Assembly (NCBI GenBank): GCA_021014325.1
Contig: CM037474.1
Span: forward strand, 5,931,130-5,995,129
Reading direction: 5' to 3'
Length of the DNA: 64,000 nt
Source of the DNA: Plazaster borealis
Lineage: Eukaryota > Echinodermata > Asteroidea > Forcipulatida > Labidiasteridae
Shown here: positions 12,340 through 23,812 of the stretch, piece after piece
How the letters are laid out: each line of letters begins with the position of its first letter
How positions within the stretch are numbered: position 1 is the stretch's first letter
Translations under genes and position numbers: made by a program
The notes under the pieces: generated by a model
What the model saw: only the letters and a program-made list of their open reading frames with translations
Database searches by the model: none
What the model was told of the DNA's origin: nothing

Positions 12340-12985
12340 ATTATACCCGTACTGGGTACCTTTTTAGCATCCCATAACATTGGGTACCTTTGAGCAGCCA
12401 ATACCCTTTATGTAATATAGTATGGCAGCCGATACTGTCGGGTACCTTTGAGCAGCCATACCCTTTATGAACGTAGCATAGCAACACATACTGGGTACCT
12501 TTGAGCAGCCCATACCCTTTATGTAATATAGTATGGCAGCCGATACTGTTGGGTACCTTTGAGCAGCCCATACCTTTTATGTAATATAGTATGGAGGCTG
12601 GGTACCTTTCTACCTCCATGGTACCTTTGAGCCCATACCCTTTATGTAATATATATGGAGGCACGTACTGGGTACCTTTGAGCAGCCCAAACCCTTCATG
12701 TAAACATACCATTGCAGCCCACACATGGTACCTTTGAGCAGCCCATACCATTTATGTAATATAGTATGGCAGCACATACTGGGTATACCTTTGAGAAGCC
12801 CATTACCCTTTATATACCATTGCAGCCCACACATGGTACCTTTAAGCAGCCCATACCCTTTATGTAATATAGCAGCATGGCAGCCCTACTGGGTACTTTC
12901 GAGCAGCCCAAACCTTCTATGTAATATAGCATGCCAGCCTGCACAAGGTACCTTTGAGCAGCCTATCTCTATAATGTAACCCAGC
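12340..12985 (+). repeat. About 57-bp tandem array containing GGTACC
   Basis: GGGTACCTTTGAGCAGCCCA, TACCCTTTATGTAATATAGT and ATGGCAGCC repeat about twelve times with indels. It directly follows the 41-bp array after a 100-bp gap. Minus-strand open frames here are repeat-driven. Confidence 0.85.
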
Positions 12986-13313
12986 TTATGCAGCACAAAG
13001 GTCATTACCCAGTTGAAAGTTGCATGACGATTTGCCAATAATGTAGGCAGACTTTTAAATTAGCTCAGGATCAATCGTAGCCCCATCAGAGACCTATCTT
13101 TTTATGTCATCTAGCTTTAATACACCTAATGTAATCCAGCTGGCTTGGATCTTATCATTTCACTTAAATTAAAGACATCTTTCATGGCATTTAAATTTAC
13201 CAAAAACCTCGTCAATAAAAGTTCCTTCTCAGAAGGTCTTTTCACAATCGAAAGGTCTGGTCAGCTCTTTTAAACAAAATGATATACCACAGTGGTATCG
13301 ACAATTGGGGTGT

Positions 13314-13660
13314 CATTATGGCCGAGTGGTTTAGAGCATCGAATTCAAGTTCCGATGGTTAAGTCATCGGAGTGTTGGTTCGAATCCCGGTCATGACACT
13401 TGTATCCTTGAGCAAGATACTTCACTATAATTGCTACCTCACCCAGGGGTATAAATGGGTACCTGCGAGGGTAGAGGTTGATATTGTGTTTGAAAAGCCT
13501 TCGGAGCACCACGGCAGCTCGGGCTGTACTCCCCAGGGAGCTGAGAAAGATTAAAGGAATGTTATTGGCCCAATGACCAGGGCAATATTGTAAAGCGCAT
13601 TGAATTGTAAAATGCGCTATAAAACATAAGAACTAGTATATTATTAATTAATCTATAGGT
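13314..13660 (+). mobile_element. tRNA-derived SINE, near-complete copy
   Basis: The A-box region ATGGCCGAGTGGTTTAGAGC and B-box GGTTCGAATCCCGGTC are intact, followed by the family tail: CTTGTATCCTTGAGCAAG, CACGGCAGCTCGGGCTGTAC, CCCAGGGAGCTGAGAAAG and AAAGCGCATTGAATTGTAAA, ending in a TA-rich run. No paired acceptor stem is visible, so this is a retroposon rather than a tRNA gene. Confidence 0.7.
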
Positions 13661-14405
13661 AATTCAAGCACTATAAATTGATGTAACTTGGCTTTAAAAT
13701 TAACCTGTTTAACCCTTCAACCAATCAATCAATCATACAAAATTTATAAAGCGCCTAATTCAAATTGACTCATATAAATATATTTTTATTGTCGAGAAGA
13801 ATCTCAGAGCAGTTTTACCAATATCTATTACTGCAACTTTGCTTGTGTCAGACGCAAGATACCGAATATAGCACTTTCAGGCAGCATTACCAGAACTTGA
13901 TCACCCTATCAGTATGTCCTCAAGTCCTAAATCTAGTGTACAAGTGACTATTCGATTGTCTCTCGCTGCACGTAATATACTTGACCGTATATCAATAAAT
14001 ACTTCAGCAACGGTCAACTCAATATTATTCTGCCCTTACCGTTGTACAGATGCAGGGGATGGCCTTTGTTTTTGTACCACCGGCTAGATTGAATTATAGG
14101 CAGAAGGTAGTCCCCGTGTCACCGGGGAGAGTTCTTGATATTATCCCGGTAATTCAAACGAACTGTATGAAGAGCGCATACATCAGTATCTTTCATACCC
14201 ATGGGTTGTCCATTAATTTACCCCGACTGATAAACCCATTACAGGAGTACAGCATGCATTCTCATTTCTACATGAAGTTTGCATAATATTCCCTCTCTGT
14301 ATGGATTTACAAAGACCCACAACATGGAAGCCCCACTTTGCTCATTATAGGCCTATATCGATCTGACGAAACATTTCAAAAGTCTAGTCTTCACTATAAA
14401 AATTC

Positions 14406-14685
14406 CCAGGTTAGAATTGACCCGGATTCCGGGTCCCAGGTTAGAATTGACCCGTATTCCGGGTCCCAGGTTAGAATTGACCCGGATTCCGGGTCCCAGG
14501 TTAGAATTGACCCGGATTCCGGGTCCCAGGTTAGAATTGACCCGGATTCCGGGTCCCAGGTTAGAATTGACCCGTATTCCGGGTCCCAGGTTAGAATTGA
14601 CCCGGATTCCGGGTCCCAGGTTAGAATTGACCCGGATTCCGGGTCCCAGGTTAGAATTGACCCGGATTCCGGGTCCCAGGGGCCC
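14406..14685 (+). repeat. 30-bp tandem array, nine units
   Basis: CCCAGGTTAGAATTGACCCG followed by GATTCCGGGT repeats nine times nearly perfectly (two units have TATTCC). Each unit contains the palindrome ACCCGGATTCCGGGT-like core. As 30 is divisible by 3, two + frames stay open across it. Confidence 0.9.
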
Positions 14686-15704
14686 TTGACCTGGAAAGTG
14701 GTTTAAAAAATGCCCTCAGATTATGCGTCATATTGACCCATTTCTTGGTCATTTTGACTCTAATTCCGGGTCATCTGACCCCCAAAATGGGTCCGACTCC
14801 ACGGGACCTGGATCCGGGTCAAGTCAGACCCGGATTTTGTAGGTAAGAAACTTTTCAGCTTACTTCCTTCCCGAACCCATAGGCCTGCTATGTTTTCTTT
14901 TCTTATAGAAAAATGTAAGATGCATTTTTTTGAAATGTAGATTATTCATTTAGAAATAAGGTGTTTGCCATGTAGGCGATGTTGATTCCCCGGTAAATAG
15001 GGTAAATAGATATTTCTCCGTTATTGACTTGTCATAATTGTTGTATTTAACCACAGAAAAAGGAAATTCTGTGAGTGCACTCTATTTTACTTGGTGATGA
15101 GCTTATTTTTATATTTCTAGTTCGAAAAAAGAGCACACTATTTTGTATACAATATAGATTTCCAGTCGACTCCTTTAAATTGTTTGCGGGACATTTGTAT
15201 TCAGTTGGTCTGTTTTGGCGTATTTGTTGACGAAGCTTAAAACAGCAAGGCCCTTGGGATATAAGTTTCACCTCATGCTATTATCATGTCGTCCTGTACA
15301 TGCTTTTTGGGTAGCATTTTTGCCTGTAGGTTTTCTTCACCAGACACCGTTGTTATCACAGCAGTCATCTTTTTTCCCCCATAATCCAAACCTTTCCCCA
15401 TATGAAAATCTGCATATTTCAAATCTCCAAAGGGATCGAACCGACGAGATGCAGATCAATAAATATTTCTGAGCGGAATGTGGACAAGGTATTAAACATG
15501 CGCCGGTGCCCAAAATAACAACCCCATCTTATCCAATTATCACATCTTCCTTCATCTTAGCAATTCTCATGCGACATCATTCCATCCGCATAACAACCTT
15601 CCCCCCGAAGGGTTGTAACACCGGTAACGTGTGTGCTATCACACCCCCCCGATATATGAATTTGTCTGTCTCCTTTTATCATATCTTAAAGTGATTGACA
15701 AAGC

Positions 15705-15733
15705 TTTCTGTGTGTGCGTGCGTGTGTGTGTGA
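15705..15733 (+). repeat. GT dinucleotide microsatellite
   Basis: TGTGTGTGCGTGCGTGTGTG, then GT to a G-rich run. Confidence 0.85.
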
Positions 15734-16172
15734 GGGGGAAAAAAGAGGGAGGGAGTTGAGACAGCATGGTGGTGTCAACTTAGCAGTAATTCATGTGCTA
15801 TAAGTAACCTGCGCAAACTATACCGCAACGGGTTATCGAGGGCATCAGAAGGCAAGCGCAGAGCCCCCCCCCAAAGACAGAATTGTCATTGACGGATATG
15901 TTTGCATTTTGGTGTTTGGCATCTGTGCCGCATGCATGCATGCATAGGGGCTAGCTGTGTGAGTGAATGCTGAATGGTATCGCCTTCATCAATGAGCGAG
16001 CGGCCAGGTGATGACGAGGATCGGAGATGAACTTTGCCAAGCTACTTCTGTTTTGGTAGATTTATTCCTAAGCCTCGGGAGGGCAGATCCTATCGCAGCA
16101 AGTAACTGGCAGATGAGTGTATAGCATCGGGGGGCTCTATGATCGAATGGGTGGAGATTAAATACACAGTGG

Positions 16173-16179
16173 ATATATA
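16173..16179 (+). promoter_or_regulatory. Possible TATA box of the CUB-domain gene
   Basis: ATATATA lies about 260 bp upstream of the start codon and would place a transcription start near the CAGCACAACC segment at about 16200, with a 5' UTR of about 240 nt. This is positional inference only; such motifs are common in AT-rich DNA. Confidence 0.18.
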
Positions 16180-16437
16180 GAATCGCGCCAACTGACGCCA
16201 GCACAACCTTTTTTTCTCAGGTATCCCATATTCCCAACTTCATTCAGAGGGTTCTGCCAGGCCGAATCTGATTACTGCAGTTCTTCTTTTTTTGAAAATG
16301 TGAATGGGAAACAATTATCTCTCGTAATCAATGGTTTCTCTATATCAACTGACTTTGCAGCTCGGAGCGGGGGAGAGCAAGGCTTCTGATGTGTAGATTG
16401 ACAACACGGTCTAGTTACTGATGTCAACTGATGTGTA

Positions 16438-16522
16438 ATGTCACCCATCCTGATCACCATTACATTATGGTGCCTTACTCTTCTTGCCTTTGCTGGACTC
16501 CAGATTGTTTCCGGCACAACAG
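16438..16522 (+). CDS. Exon 1 of secreted CUB-domain protein: start codon and signal peptide
   Basis: The reading frame opens with an ATG and gives 28 complete codons plus one base before a strong donor (G|GTGAGC). The peptide begins MSPILITITLWCLTLLAFAG and continues LQIVSGTT: a short polar start, a long hydrophobic core and a small-residue cleavage region near VSG, i.e. a typical secretory signal peptide. An in-frame TGA lies three codons upstream (TGA TGT GTA ATG), so this ATG is the first possible start; position -3 is G. The exon ends in phase 1, matching the acceptor of the exon at 45376, where G+AT makes Asp29. The protein should enter the ER and be secreted or form an ectodomain. The 28.9 kb gap to the next exon is long, so an intervening exon cannot be excluded; none with compatible phase was found. 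The signal peptide is clear; its link to the downstream exons is inferred from phase and strand. Confidence 0.78.
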
Positions 16523-17375
16523 GTGAGCTTAAATCTATATTCATGTCTTGGAAATAATTTAACCTGTTGTATAGGGCCTATGTTGTACCATGGTTGTACA
16601 GCCGAATGTCCAAACCAACCCCCTGCAAACGCCCCTATAAGAAACTCGTCCTAGTTTTCTAATGGGAAAAGTACGTGTCTTATTTCAGACAAAACTGAAG
16701 TTCGCATTCAGTTCGGATTACATATTGCAAATGATAGATAGATTACATGATTGTTTGTTTGTAATTACTGGTTCACTATTAGTATTAGTCAAGGGCGTGC
16801 TCTGACGATCTCGCACAAACGAAATGATCAGCGGGAGCTATGGACCATGTGTAACTCGGTAATCTGTTTGCGTGCGGTTTGGTGCCCACAGGGGAACCCG
16901 GTGTCACGCGGCACGGAGGGGCGAACCAAGCAGTCTTGATTGATCTGCTTAACTGAGCTACAATTACAACCTTTTAATGGAAAACCTCTCAACTGATTAG
17001 ACTAATCGGCAGGTGCGTGATAGAAATCCTTCATGAGTTGTTTTCTATCTTTTGAAAAAAAGGTTTCTTAAACGAATCTGACTATGGTGGTTGAATCTTA
17101 GACTGGAAATGAAGATACGACCTCGGGGCAGATATAACGTTACTTCTGTTTTAAATCAAATTTCACCTTAATATGAAGCTGAATAAATTTACTCGGGAAG
17201 GTTTAAAGGTCAATATGCCATGAACAGATTTTGAAATGACTCAGTATAGATTCGATGGGAAATGAAGATTTTAATGAAAGTCACTGATCAGTTTTGATTA
17301 AAGTTAGAGTCATAGATTTGTTGTTGTCAACGAAATGCTCATATAGGCAAAATTATAAAGAAAGATACAATAAAA

Positions 17376-17645
17376 GTCACATGTGAAAGTTTCAGCTGTC
17401 ACGGTATTTTCATTAGAACTTCGAATCCATCAACGTCGAGGTGACAGCTGGTACTAACCGCATTTCAGAAATCTGAGAAACGATTCATCAGATTCAAATG
17501 TTTTTGGGTGAAAAATTATCCAAGCCATAATACTTCGAAGAGAATCCATTCTACAAATAGTTTATACTATCAATAGCTGCAGTGCTTCTCACCAAGTAAC
17601 TTCGTATGGTCATTGGTTTTTAGAGTATTTACCATTCCATGACCT
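17376..17645 (+). mobile_element. TTAA element, family 2, heavily decayed
   Basis: ACTATCAATAGCTGCAGTGC, TTCTCACCAAGTAACTTCGT and CCATGACCT by TTAA (17646) resemble the right half of family 2. The left half is barely recognisable. Confidence 0.35.
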
Positions 17646-17810
17646 TTAACGAAAAAATTACCAGTATTGTAGTATATTCATAAAACCATAATATTACGTC
17701 ATAAATATTTTGGATTGACTTAACTCTCAAGTCCTCCGCAATATGGCAAATCACATGGTCATTGTGTGAACGGAATCATATTAAATTATGTAGACTTTAT
17801 ACAACTTCAA

Positions 17811-17851
17811 AATAATAATAATAATAATAACAATAATAATAATAATAATAT
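17811..17851 (+). repeat. AAT trinucleotide microsatellite
   Basis: About 13 AAT units with one AAC interruption. Confidence 0.9.
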
Positions 17852-18184
17852 ACTTCGTTGTTTTCTCGGGTTTTTGTTATGCTGTTTTTTGAAAGAAATA
17901 AGAATTTGGAATTTAACATATTTCGGTAAAATACAATTTTGATTTGACCAAACGAAATATCGGATAAAGACTAGTGGAACACCTGGTATGCCTATATGAA
18001 CATGTGAACGATTTGTCAGTGCTAGACACATGATGACAATGTGTGAAGTCATTTCTAATTTAGGTCGCCATAACTTGGGACGTGTACAGGTGTTTTGTTA
18101 AACCAGATACCTATACGGAGTAGACAGTCACTCGTTGATTGATTGAGTGTTGAACACTATATACGGTATGCTATTAAAAACACC

Positions 18185-18715
18185 CCATTCACACACCGTT
18201 TTTGCCAAGGCTGACTACGCTATAGAAGAAACCCCAAAACACTATATTTACGCCATTACCAAGGTTGACTTGCACGTTAAAGAATACAAAATTCTCTATC
18301 CCAATTCGCAATCGGTCATTGCCACAAGGTTGATTTGGACGATTCACAAGAAACCCCATTTACGTCCTACGAAGGTTGGTTTGTACGTACAGAAGAACAG
18401 CTCTCTGCTCCCATTCGCAATCGGTCATTGCCAAGGTTGATTTGTACGCCTCAGAAGATACCCCCAAAATACCCCCATTTACGTCATTACCAGTTGACTT
18501 GTACGTTGTGAGAAGAACAACTCTCTACCCCCATTCGCAATCGGTCATTGCCAAGGTTGATTTGTAATCCTCAAAAGATACCCCCAAAAATACCCCCATT
18601 TACGTCATTACCAGTTGACTTGTACACAGTAAGAAGAACAACTCTCTACCCCCATTCGCAGTCGGTCATTGCCAAGGTTGATTTGTACGCCTCAGAAGAT
18701 ACCCCGCAGTCATGG
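18185..18715 (+). repeat. About 120-bp tandem array, four to five units
   Basis: CCATTCGCAATCGGTCATTG with CCAAGGTTGATTTGTA recurs at about 18300, 18411, 18531 and 18652, alternating with CATTTACGTCATTACC. It lies in intron 1. Confidence 0.8.
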
Positions 18716-19999
18716 CGATCTAATAAATAACACGGCGTGAATAATTCATCACGCTGTGCATTGTATTTGAGACTATATATTATTCCATTGAACAGCCGGC
18801 GCTAATTGTCACGCGTCCACGATACAAATTTTTATTCCAATTGGAAATTCAGGCATAATGATTGGAATTGTGTGCAAGGGAAATCCTTGCGTTCAAAAGA
18901 CGCATGTACTAGCAGTAAATCACCGTCTATGGCGTATATGCAAAATATCATTATGGCGTCTCCCAAAGTCATTTCAAACAATGACATGCTGTATATGTTA
19001 GCGCAGGGAAAGGTTATTGTTTGCTAGTAATATATTATTTCTTAAGTGATTCTGTTTTCGAAATGATATATGTTGTGTTGATATTGCAGCAGGCAGGCAG
19101 GCAGTTCTCATATTGTTAGTTTCATATCAAGTTTATGGATGCCATACCAGTACATGTTTATATAGGCTATCTGTAATATTTTCTTGTTGAAGTTTGAAGT
19201 ATAGTGGTTTCAGCATGTGATCTGCTTGTCAATAAATAGCAGGCTTAAAGTCGTCGAGGAACTTATACCTAATAATGTATTAAGTTGACTTATTAGATTA
19301 TTTTCGGGAGTAAATTAGGTTGGAGTGAATTTTAATGAAATTTATACATCCAAACAACGGCGACTGGGTCGCGCTTACAACGATGCAAGTACGCTTATAG
19401 CGATGCAATCGGTGTAAGGTGAGAAGAGTTGAAGTACACAGTGACTTGCCGAGGCAACCTTAAAGATTTCCTGTCTTTACACGAGTTATTGAATAATTGG
19501 AAAAGGACAGTGAATACTTGTGTTGCTCCTGAAATATATTGACCACATTTCAGTATTCTTTCGTATTTAATTTGGAATTTAATATTCAAACTCTGTTGTA
19601 ATTGTTGGTGCCAGGACGACGGTTTTTTTTTTAAATGGTTTTTCATAATTGATAATATAACATATCGAATCAACTTTATTTGACCTCTGACAATTAATAA
19701 TAGACCAAGAGATCCTACATTATATGGAAGGCTACACGATTGAAATTAATTAAATTACGAGACATTATAACACTGGTGATGTAAACATTCAGTTACGATG
19801 TGTACAATTCATCCAAACAGAAAGACTATACGGAATCAATGACTGCTTGGACTGACGCGTATGACTCATCCGCACGAAGATTTTTTTCTTAAACAAAACG
19901 TCTTTAAGTCCAAGAGAGGCCGACATTAACTAAAATGAGGAGTTAATCCTACTCCTAGACGACCATTAGAAGTCAATCGGAACATCTTGTATATGCTAA
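18716..19999 (+). other. Intron 1, unassigned
   Basis: No repeat partner seen apart from a short CAGG run at about 19090. Confidence 0.45.
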
Positions 20000-20380
20000 A
20001 GGCACTAGACACGTTTGGTAATTGTCAAAGATTAGTATTCTCACTTGGTGTATCCCAACATATGCATAAAATAACAAGCCTGTGAAAATTTGGGCTCAAT
20101 TGGTCATCGAAGTTGCAAGAAAACAGTGAAAGAAAAAACACCCTTGTTGCACAAATTTGTGTGCTTTCAGATGCCTGAGAAAGGTTTCAGGCCTGAAGTC
20201 TATTTCAGATTCAAATACTTTAGTGAAAAATTACCTATTTCTCAAATACTACGTTACATCAGAGGGAGTCGTTTCTCACAATGTTTTATACTATCAACAG
20301 CTCTCCGTTTCTCGTTACCAAGATAAGTTTTTTTTATGCTAATATATATGTTGAGTAATTACCAAACGTGTCCAGTGCCT
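20000..20380 (+). mobile_element. TTAA element, family 1 (MITE)
   Basis: AGGCACTAGACACGTTTGGT and CCAAACGTGTCCAGTGCCT are inverted ends; the right flank is TTAA (20381), the left CTAA (one change). The inner palindrome AGGTTTCAGGCCTGAAG matches the copy at 9640. Confidence 0.72.
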
Positions 20381-21136
20381 TTAAAAGCTCGCAGATTCCA
20401 TCCACGATTATCATATTTATGCTGATCAGTATTCAGAATTCCTTCCAAATTCAGTGGAAAAGAATCTGCCCTTTTCCCATTTCATTAACAGTTGATCAGT
20501 CCATCGCTTTTCTAATCTACCGTGGCGTGGCCTGCCGCGTGGACAGCACATAAACTGATAGAATATTTCCACTCGATCGCCTCGCCGGTAGCTTATTTCT
20601 TGTCTTGCTGTTGACTGTTCAAATAGCAGAGGGCAGAAAGAGGACTTGTGTTCTGTAAGCTTTTAGTGTCTTCGGGGTTGATCACAAGTCTAAACAGTTA
20701 GTAGCACACCCCGGGGGGAGTTCTTGGAAGAAGACTTTGGGAAATAAATTTTCCCCAGAAAAGCATTATCTGAAAAATGACCTCAAGGGTGGAACAGGGA
20801 GCCGTGTCAATTTTTGTATTTGGAAGCTCCAGTTTTACTGACGAGAGTGTTGACATCTCCAATTCTAGCTGAAACACCGTTAATTGGGGAACATCTTCTG
20901 TTGGTACTTTCAAATTTCAATTGAGTTACAAGTTGATGTCCCCCCGGGTGCTGAATTATCTTCCACGGTGCACCCACTCTAGCAGAATGCTTTACAACGA
21001 AGCTCCGCCTTGTATGAAGAGTCGAGGTAGCATGTTTTCTCACAGTCCATACTCACCTTATCAAGGTGAGCCCATAACTCCTTACTTTATAACGAGTCTT
21101 CACGAAAATAATAACAGTTGGGTATTAAAGTGTATG

Positions 21137-21720
21137 GGTTTTGATGCATTTACATGGCGAGTTATCAATGTACATTCAGTTTGTGGTAACACCATATGCA
21201 TATATCTTTATACGCTGTGTAGGTTTGTTCTTAAAGGGTGTATAATATACGTTTGGTGACTCTGAAAATTAATGGCAATAATAACTTAGGCCTACTTGGT
21301 AAGAAGTACAGCAGCTTTGGATAGTATATTCCATTTTGAGATTTTGTTCACTTACAAGTATACTGCGCTTATGGAAAAAGATATCACTTTTTATCCCCCA
21401 AAATTTGAATCTGAGAAGCGTTACTGACAGTAACGTTTCTCAGATTGTGTATTCCAATTAATACAGATTATTCTTCCTCCGTGGACATAACCGCTCCAGA
21501 TTCTCGGCAATATCTCAAAAACGCTACCACCTTTTGAAATGAAATTTCCACAGGTTAGTTTTATGGTATATATCTACAACTGTATAGGTTGAAACAAACA
21601 GTGGGTTCTAGTAAACCAAACGTGTACAATCCCTTTAAGAACTTGTCTTGCTATTTGTATTCTACTGCCGCGGAGTAGATTTCGGAATCCGGGAGACTAC
21701 TTTTTAGTTCTAAAAAAACC
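21137..21720 (+). repeat. Dispersed repeat with CTACTGCCGCGGAGTAG, copy 1 (split)
   Basis: TTTGTGGTAACACCAT, GTAGGTTTGTTC before and GAACTTGTCTTGC, CTACTGCCGCGGAGTAG after the family 2 element at 21235 are collinear with 24784-25060. Confidence 0.6.
21235..21634 (-). mobile_element. TTAA element, family 2, minus strand
   Basis: AGGGTGTATAATATACGTTT ... CCAAACGTGTACAATCCCT, TTAA at 21231 and 21635. It carries TTACTGACAGTAACGTTTCT. It is inserted into another dispersed repeat whose related copy lies at 24784. Confidence 0.75.
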
Positions 21721-22034
21721 TGTCCTGCCATAAAAGATCATGACTTGAACTAACAGCGAGATATGTTGCCCCGAAACCTCTGACGATGTGTAAATTAAGA
21801 TCGGATATGCACTCGCTGCTTGTCCAGGTTTTTGCAAACCAACTCTGAAGTTCTTCTTCTTATTATTTATTGTTTATTATTAGTAGTACCAAATTTTCTT
21901 GGCAGCCAGGGGCTGAATTTGGGGGGAAGTAAACAGAGCTTCATAAGAAAAGAAAACATACTTAAAACAGTACTGAAATAATAATGTGAAAACTTGTTCA
22001 GTCTATTGCTTGTTTTCTTCCCATATTTCTTTCA

Positions 22035-22160
22035 TTATTTTCTTGCAACTTCGATGACCAATTGAGCCCAAATTTTTGCAGGTTGGTATTTTATGCATAT
22101 GTAGGGATACACCAAGTGAGAATACTGGTCTTTGACAATTACCAAACGTGTTCAGTGCCT
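22035..22160 (-). mobile_element. TTAA element, family 1, truncated
   Basis: Minus-strand copy: only the left third remains, ending ACCAAACGTGTTCAGTGCCT next to TTAA (22161). Confidence 0.6.
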
Positions 22161-22270
22161 TTAAGTCTCTATATCTAAACAAAATTCAGAATGATAACAA
22201 TATCTTCCGATGGAACCTTTACTATTACCTTCACTGAAGTAACTCTGCAACAAAGAAGCACATGATCATC

Positions 22271-22464
22271 TGGGCCCAATTTCAAAGAGCTGCTTAAGCA
22301 CAAAAGTAGCTATAGCACAATAAAATTTTGCTCATCAGAATAAGGTTACCAGCCAAACTACCATGTCACATGTACAATTTGTGACTGGTATCCTGCTCAT
22401 TTCTGTTAGCAGGAAATTGTTAATCAATATTTTCTGCCTAATCAGCTCTATGAAATTGGGCCCC
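22271..22464. mobile_element. TGGGCCCAATTTC inverted-repeat element
   Basis: TGGGCCCAATTTCAAAGAGC and AGCTCTATGAAATTGGGCCC form inverted ends around about 150 bp containing AGCACAAAAGTAGC. Non-coding MITE. Confidence 0.65.
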
Positions 22465-23357
22465 AGTATGTTATAAATTATCATACTGCCAGACAGAATC
22501 TCATCGTAGAATTCTGCGTGCTGACGCTTATTTCCATGGTAATTAAATAATAAATATTACAGAAAATCCATCAAGAAACGTAGACAGTTGAAAAAAAGAA
22601 GACAATCGGAGTTCGGTAGAATGCCATACCAAGATCTCCAGAATCAGGTGAAGGATGATGGGATGAATGAATGATGACCCAGATGTTGGTATCCCTGCCA
22701 CAAACAAAATGCTTCGCAAAAAGAATCTCCGTGATGTCTTATACAAATAAAAAAAATTCCTCTCAGTTATTCAATAAATAAAATGTTTGAGGTTTCTTAT
22801 AAGATGACTGTCTTTGTGGAGTGGTACATGCTCTAACCCTTTAAGTCAATTGCCTTACGCTTCGTGCCAGAGTCAGTCTTTGATTCAGTCTCACATAATT
22901 GCCTGTTCTGTGACGTGCCGAGTAAATTGCCCCGTCAGTAAAATCCTTCGCTCAGCCACTGATTCTGGGGTGAAGTGAAACACATTGGAATAAATAATTC
23001 TGACTTTACGGAAAACAACTTGGCGAACAGAATAGCTTCTTGTATGATTAAGAAGGGCGGTACGGGTACAAGAATACTTGCCCCCTAAGGGAGAATGAAT
23101 ATTTAATATGTTGCTATCGATAAACCATTGCAAAGAAGTATACAGGCCTTCTAATCCTATGCTATAATTGGTTTCGTGATTACGTTCTTTTTTAGAGATT
23201 AATTTTTTTTAAAACTTGAAATCTGATTATTGTCATTATTATTTTTCATTTATAAACTGAAGTTCAACACTGCATTGGGAAAGAGTATTGCTATTCTATT
23301 ATTAAAACGCAAAGGAATCATGATCGTAGGTCATTAAAAACAAATCACACTGGCTAT
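22465..23357 (+). other. Intron 1, unassigned
   Basis: No recognisable feature; short frames on the minus strand without motifs. Confidence 0.45.
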
Positions 23358-23518
23358 TTGTTGTTGTTGCGTTGTTGTTGTTGTTGTTGTTGTTAGTTGT
23401 TGTTTTAATTATTGTTGTTGTTTTTGTTGTTGATGTTGTTCGTTGTTGTTGTTGTTGTTTTGTTGTTTTGTTGTTGTTGTTCGTTGTCCGTTGTTGTTGT
23501 TGTTTTGTTGTTGTTGTT

Positions 23519-23553
<35 letters not shown>

Positions 23554-23706
23554 AGTTGTTGTTTTAATTATTATTGTTGTTGTTGATGTTGTTCGTTGTT
23601 GTTGTTGTTGTTGTTGTTTTGTTGTTGTTGTTGTTCGTTGTTGTTGTTGTTGTTGTTGTTTTGTTGCTGTTGTTTTGTTGTTGTTGTTGTTGTTGTTGTT
23701 GTTTTT
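23358..23706 (+). repeat. GTT trinucleotide array, interrupted
   Basis: Long GTT runs with TTTT, TCG and AATTATT interruptions; blocks such as GTTAGTTGTTGTTTTAATTA are repeated, showing segmental duplication inside it. Open frames here encode only Val/Leu/Cys or Asn/Thr/Gln runs. Confidence 0.9.
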
Positions 23707-23790
23707 GCATCTTTTAGTTAGCTGTATATTGGTACATAATCGATCACTCAAGAATATTTTGTTTGTGGTTTCCCATCTTACACAGAAAGG

Positions 23791-23812
23791 TGACGTCACG
23801 CTAGTGACGTCA
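23791..23812. promoter_or_regulatory. Paired CRE palindromes
   Basis: TGACGTCA at 23791-23798 and at 23805-23812, 14 bp apart, in intron 1 just after the GTT array. TGACGTCA is the full CREB/ATF site; function here is unknown. Confidence 0.35.

Larger units (their letters stand above)
14700..16437 (+). other. Upstream region and probable 5' UTR of the CUB gene
   Basis: The left part carries dispersed TTCCGGGTCA sequence related to the 14406 array. The right part, from about 16200, is the likely 5' UTR. Nothing else is recognised. Confidence 0.4.
16523..18184 (+). other. Start of intron 1
   Basis: The donor GTGAGC is followed by non-coding AT-rich DNA, one decayed TTAA element and an AAT microsatellite. 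Confidence 0.5.

Noticed and set aside
12341..12979. Several 60-136-codon minus-strand frames
   Set aside because: All fall within the 57-bp tandem array.
13314..13400. tRNA-Ser/Leu gene
   Set aside because: A- and B-boxes are present without a paired acceptor stem, and the tail is shared by at least five dispersed copies, so SINE.
14338..14706. Long + frames across the 30-bp array as a repeat protein
   Set aside because: Two frames are open at once because the unit is a multiple of three; no signal, splice or codon evidence.
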